53,933 nucleotides of DNA from Candidatus Melainabacteria bacterium (lineage in GTDB: Bacteria; Cyanobacteriota; Vampirovibrionia; Vampirovibrionales; Vampirovibrionaceae). Positions 51,230-53,933 of this stretch are shown one piece after another. The notes under the pieces are model-generated. The model made no database searches, was not told the origin of the DNA, and saw only the letters and a program-made list of their open reading frames with translations. Numbering within the stretch: the first letter of the stretch is position 1; each line of letters begins with the position of its first letter. The DNA lies in contig CABHPA010000106.1 in NCBI GenBank assembly GCA_902168245.1, positions 1 to 53,933 on the forward strand. Reading direction: 5' to 3'. Both the position numbers and the translations under genes were made by a program.

Positions 51230-51258
51230 AAAAACACCGGGTGTTAACCGGTGTTTTT
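51230..51258 (-). terminator. Intrinsic terminator of the 51.3-kb gene
   Basis: AAAAACACCGG (51230-51240) and CCGGTGTTTTT (51248-51258) form an 11-bp stem with a 7-base loop, with a U-run on the minus-strand side. Flanking A and T tracts make it bidirectional in principle. Confidence 0.85.
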
Positions 51259-51296
51259 GATATAGCAAGGCTCGTTTCAGTATTTAGCGAACGGGC

Positions 51297-51710
51297 TTAT
51301 TGGGTAATGCCCAGGCGCGGGAACATTTGCTGAAAGAACTGAACCAAAAAGAATAAAATCAGTTGCATGTTATCCGACATAGTGGGCGGGTTCTGCACCG
51401 GGGGCTGGGTCACCGGATCGGACTTGGGCAGTTCCTTGCGGATTTGAACCAGATCATCCACGCTAATGCTGCTGGCTTCCCCGTCCAGCTTGGCGATGGC
51501 GTCAAAATTCTTATTCAGGTAGCTGGCCACCGCGCTACTGGGATCAGTCGCCAGAAAACGCTTTTGCCCATAACTGGCCAGATCCGACTTGCTCAGTTGC
51601 CCGTCAGTCACCCCTTCCACGTTCTGAATGTTCAGGAAGCCCTGCAATAACTGGGCGTTCTTCTTGGGATCCAAAACCTGCCCGAATTGGGTGGGAAACA
51701 AAACTGCCAT
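51297..51710 (-). CDS. Unknown 137-residue protein with hydrophobic C-terminus
   Basis: The N-terminal two thirds are soluble and contain two loop-helix units that faintly recall EF-hands (GVTDGQLSKSDLASY, LDGEASSISVDDLVQ), without the full calcium-binding residue set. After a Pro-rich linker (PVTQPPVQNPP) comes a hydrophobic, Phe-rich end (LILFFLVQFFQQMF) that could insert in or bind a membrane. AGGAGG lies six bases before the ATG. A T-rich element like those of the mini-gene cluster lies about 75 bases upstream. No family is recognised. Confidence 0.6.
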   Translation of the reverse strand: MAVLFPTQFGQVLDPKKNAQLLQGFLNIQNVEGVTDGQLSKSDLASYGQKRFLATDPSSAVASYLNKNFDAIAKLDGEASSISVDDLVQIRKELPKSDPVTQPPVQNPPTMSDNMQLILFFLVQFFQQMFPRLGITQ

Positions 51711-51785
51711 ATTGTCCTCCTAAATGCCTGATGTTGTTTTTCAATAATCGGGTGATGAATGCCGATTATGTTGAATGTATATCCA

Positions 51786-51795
51786 AATAAAAACA
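51786..51795 (-). promoter_or_regulatory. T-rich element, copy 5 (minus strand)
   Basis: TGTTTTTATT on the minus strand lies about 75 bases before the start of the 137-residue gene. It matches the core of copies 1, 2 and 4 of the mini-gene cluster. Confidence 0.3.
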
Positions 51796-52171
51796 GGGAT
51801 ATAGTTTTTATTTCCTTATTTTTGGATTTTCAGAAAAAATAGCAGGTTCAAACAGGCTTCCGCCTATTAATTTCCCAAAGGCGACACGCCGCCCAGCCAC
51901 TCCCCGAAAGCTGCCAAAGCACCAAAAGACTACAGCGACTGATTTGCCTTTTCAAATTTTTATACGCGCCTTTGTTTCCCACTTTCGCCTTGACGCCGTT
52001 AATCAAACATTATTGGATTAACGGCCCAAAATGCAGCATCCCACCGGTCTCCTTCACCTGAGATCAGCAACCTTACGTCACCGAAGGGCTAGTCGTATTT
52101 GATATGGCTCAGCAGGTAGACGCCATTGTATCCAGCCCGCACCGCGCCCTGACCCTATCCGATACCGATCA

Positions 52172-52187
52172 CGCTCTTTAAAGAGCG
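52172..52187 (-). terminator. Palindrome after nupC
   Basis: CGCTCTTTAAAGAGCG is a perfect 16-base palindrome (5-bp GC stem with a TTTAAA centre), four bases after the nupC stop. It is a small terminator-like hairpin without a clear U-tract. Confidence 0.45.
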
Positions 52188-52191
52188 ATTA

Positions 52192-53694
52192 TTAACTGGA
52201 AGAAGCGCTGGAACCCCTGACGGGATTGCCCTGCTTGTCATAAATCGGCAGGCCGGAGGGGAGGATATGCTCCAGTTCCGCCTTGGAAACAGCCACCGGC
52301 TTTTGCGCGGCAGGGGAACCGCCCGGCAGCTTGCGCGCCACGATAATCAGTCCAATAGCGGCCAGCATAATGGCTCCGGCCACCCAGGTATCGCTCCCGG
52401 CGCCGTCAAACCCAATTAAAATTCCGGCCAGCGCGCTGGAAATATAGGAGGCCATCGTGCCGCACATCAGCGCCCGAAAACCCAGTTCCGCCAAATCTTT
52501 CTTACGGGAAGGGGCCATTTCCCCAATGCCGCCAATCTGGATGGCGATGGAACTGAAGTTGGCAAAGCCGCACAAGGCCACGCTGGCAATGGCAATCGAT
52601 TTGGGGTCCAGGGTTTGCGCATTCAGCATGGGAGCTAATTTGGCGTAGGCCATAAATTCGTTTACCACCATTTTGGTACCCATCAGCCCGCCTACCACGT
52701 TGGCGTCTTTCATGGGAACGCCCAGCGCAATGGCCACCAGGGAAAACACGCTGCCCAGAATACCGTTTAAAGATAAATGATTGAGATCCAGACCCACAGA
52801 GCTTAAACTCAACCCGGCGGCGGCCAGGGTGAGGCCCACTTTGCCCACCATAAAATCCACCAAGCCAATCAGGGCGATGAAACCAATCAACATGGCGCAG
52901 ACGTTCAGGCCAATTTGCAGGCCATCGGAAGCGCCTCGGGCGGCGGCGTCAATCAGGTTCACGCTTTCCTTCTTGATTTCCAGCCGCACTTCACCCCGCG
53001 TGAGGGAAGGTTCGGCTTCCGGGTATACCAGCTTGGCCATCACCAGCGCGCCGGGAACGGCCATCAGGCTTGCAGTCAGCAGGTATTCGGCATGAATGCC
53101 CATTTGAATATACACGGCCATAACCCCACCGGCAATGCAAGCCATGCTGCCCGCCATCACCGCCAGCAGTTCGGAACGGGTCATGGTGGCTAAATAAGGC
53201 TTTACCAGCAACTGGGCCTCAATTTGCCCCACAAAAATGCTGGCCGCGTTGGAAAGCGCCTCCGAGCCGCTGGCACCCATGACTTTATAGACGCCCCAGG
53301 CCACCCATTTCACCAGCCGTTGCATAACGCCCAAGTGGTAGGCAATGCTAACCAGCGTGGCCACGAAAATAATGGTAGGCACCAGCTTAAAAGCGAATAT
53401 GAACCCGCTGCCCATGCCAAACACTTCATCCAGCCTGGCGGATTTGGCGGTGAGGAAACCGAACACGAAATTGGCCCCATCCCCGGAAAAACTGAGCAGG
53501 GTCTCAATTCCCTGGCCCAGGGAGTGAAAAAGCTCCCGCCCGAAGCGAACCTTGAGGCAAAACACGGCCAACAGCACCTGCAAGGCCAAGCCACTCACCA
53601 CCAGCCGCCAGTTGATCGCCCGTTTGTTGTTCGACATCAAGTAGGCCACCGTCAGGAGGGCAAAAATGCCGATCAGGCCGCTGAATTGGCTCAT
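52192..53694 (-). CDS. nupC: Concentrative nucleoside transporter (CNT family)
   Basis: The 500-residue membrane protein takes up nucleosides with Na+ or H+. The N-terminal gate and core follow the CNT pattern: LSFSGDGANFVFGFL, VGQIEAQLLVKPYLATMTRSELLAVMAGSMA region, GTKMVVNEFMAYAKL and CGFANFSSIAIQIGGIGEMAP. Some ten hydrophobic spans are visible. The C-terminal 60 residues are polar and longer than usual. AAGGAA lies about ten bases before the ATG. Confidence 0.93.
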   Translation of the reverse strand: MSQFSGLIGIFALLTVAYLMSNNKRAINWRLVVSGLALQVLLAVFCLKVRFGRELFHSLGQGIETLLSFSGDGANFVFGFLTAKSARLDEVFGMGSGFIFAFKLVPTIIFVATLVSIAYHLGVMQRLVKWVAWGVYKVMGASGSEALSNAASIFVGQIEAQLLVKPYLATMTRSELLAVMAGSMACIAGGVMAVYIQMGIHAEYLLTASLMAVPGALVMAKLVYPEAEPSLTRGEVRLEIKKESVNLIDAAARGASDGLQIGLNVCAMLIGFIALIGLVDFMVGKVGLTLAAAGLSLSSVGLDLNHLSLNGILGSVFSLVAIALGVPMKDANVVGGLMGTKMVVNEFMAYAKLAPMLNAQTLDPKSIAIASVALCGFANFSSIAIQIGGIGEMAPSRKKDLAELGFRALMCGTMASYISSALAGILIGFDGAGSDTWVAGAIMLAAIGLIIVARKLPGGSPAAQKPVAVSKAELEHILPSGLPIYDKQGNPVRGSSASSS

Positions 53695-53908
53695 AAACGC
53701 AGGTTTCCTTCATTCGCTTTATACCAGTCTAAAACCCGGCCTCCGCAAAAAGTTGCAGGACAGCCCCCCAAGGGCAAGCCGGTTCAACTCGCCCAACACT
53801 GTACCAGAAACAAACTTTAAGGGAAGAAAGCAATTGAACCCGATTTGCCAGCCCCTCCGGCAATCGGTATTATCTTCTATTCGGATACTCATTTTATAAA
53901 TTCCCCAC

Positions 53909-53933
53909 CTGTCTCTTATACACATCTCCGAGC
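53909..53933. other. Illumina Nextera adapter sequence at contig end
   Basis: The last 25 bases read CTGTCTCTTATACACATCT followed by CCGAGC. This is the Tn5 mosaic end plus the start of the Nextera read-2 adapter. It is not genomic DNA; the biological sequence ends at or before 53908. Confidence 0.97.

Larger units (their letters stand above)
51711..52191. other. Non-coding region between two minus-strand genes
   Basis: About 480 bases without a supported gene. The left half is AT-rich and holds TGTTTTTATT on the minus strand (51786-51795). The right half has a perfect palindrome listed separately and short open stretches on both strands that lack ribosome-binding sites. Confidence 0.45.

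Noticed and set aside
52081..52170. Short peptide-like stretches next to nupC, including a tail reading AGYNGVYLLSHIKYD on the minus strand
   Set aside because: It might be a remnant of a lost gene, but the frame has an internal stop and no start or ribosome-binding site; too little to call a pseudogene.
53719..53925. Open frame at the right edge
   Set aside because: It reads into the sequencing adapter and has no support.
1..53933. CRISPR array, prophage, IS element or integrative element
   Set aside because: No regularly spaced direct repeats, transposase, integrase or phage structural gene was found, and gene order is that of ordinary chromosome.

Overview
The window reads as a chromosomal contig of a free-living, Gram-negative-type bacterium of roughly 50% GC. 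It carries housekeeping operons, an AsmA-like envelope protein, a secretin (so an outer membrane), the MEP isoprenoid pathway (ispD, ispH) and a GlpX-type fructose-bisphosphatase. The mix of a cyanobacterial-style class II FBPase, a compact Tad pilus, a group 3 sigma factor and no photosynthesis genes would fit a non-photosynthetic cyanobacterial relative (Vampirovibrionia/Melainabacteria). That is an inference; no 16S or other decisive marker is present. No IS element, prophage, integrase or CRISPR array was seen. The last 25 bases are Illumina Nextera adapter, so the right edge is an assembly artefact.

Left part (1-11.7 kb): a 5'-truncated AsmA-like protein, a small Pro-rich protein coupled to a zinc metalloprotease, a winged-helix regulator divergent from a TPR protein with a good promoter inside a palindrome, a membrane GGDEF protein with a degenerate active site, a 7Fe-type ferredoxin, pgi, queG, and two small hydrophilic proteins, one of the KGG stress family. 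From 11.9 to 16.0 kb there is a four-gene sugar-acid operon: a cyclase-family metal hydrolase, KDPG-type aldolase, IlvD/Edd dehydratase and PfkB kinase. The kinase appears to start at a non-standard AUC or AUU codon. A Cys-less peroxiredoxin-like protein, a true 2-Cys peroxiredoxin and an unknown anchored protein follow.

Middle part (18.6-37.1 kb): the rpmG - tRNA-Trp - secE - nusG - rplK - rplA translation/transcription block lies on the minus strand, with a near-consensus promoter before rpmG. After it come coaD with two paralogous coiled-coil genes, a type IV-like prepilin, a tandem HD-GYP protein, an S1/P1-nuclease/phospholipase-C-like protein and trxB. A Tad pilus operon runs from 27.9 to 37.1 kb: flp pilin, a strong hairpin, then cpaB, cpaC, cpaE, cpaF, tadB and tadC. 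A prepilin peptidase lies about 11 kb further on, next to the sigma factor.

The most unusual part is 37.8-39.9 kb. Five very short, ribosome-binding-site-led genes (30-89 residues, several rich in Pro/Gly/Gln/Asn) each stand alone and each is followed by its own hairpin. Four share a T-rich element upstream, and a similar element precedes an unknown 137-residue gene at 51.7 kb. Ordinary genes then resume: thiL-ispD-ruvA, two zinc-ribbon/HTH proteins related to the YvyF flagellar-operon family, ispH-rpsA-rplU-rpmA (minus strand), the sigma factor, prepilin peptidase, two zinc-finger mini-proteins, glpX and a CNT nucleoside transporter.
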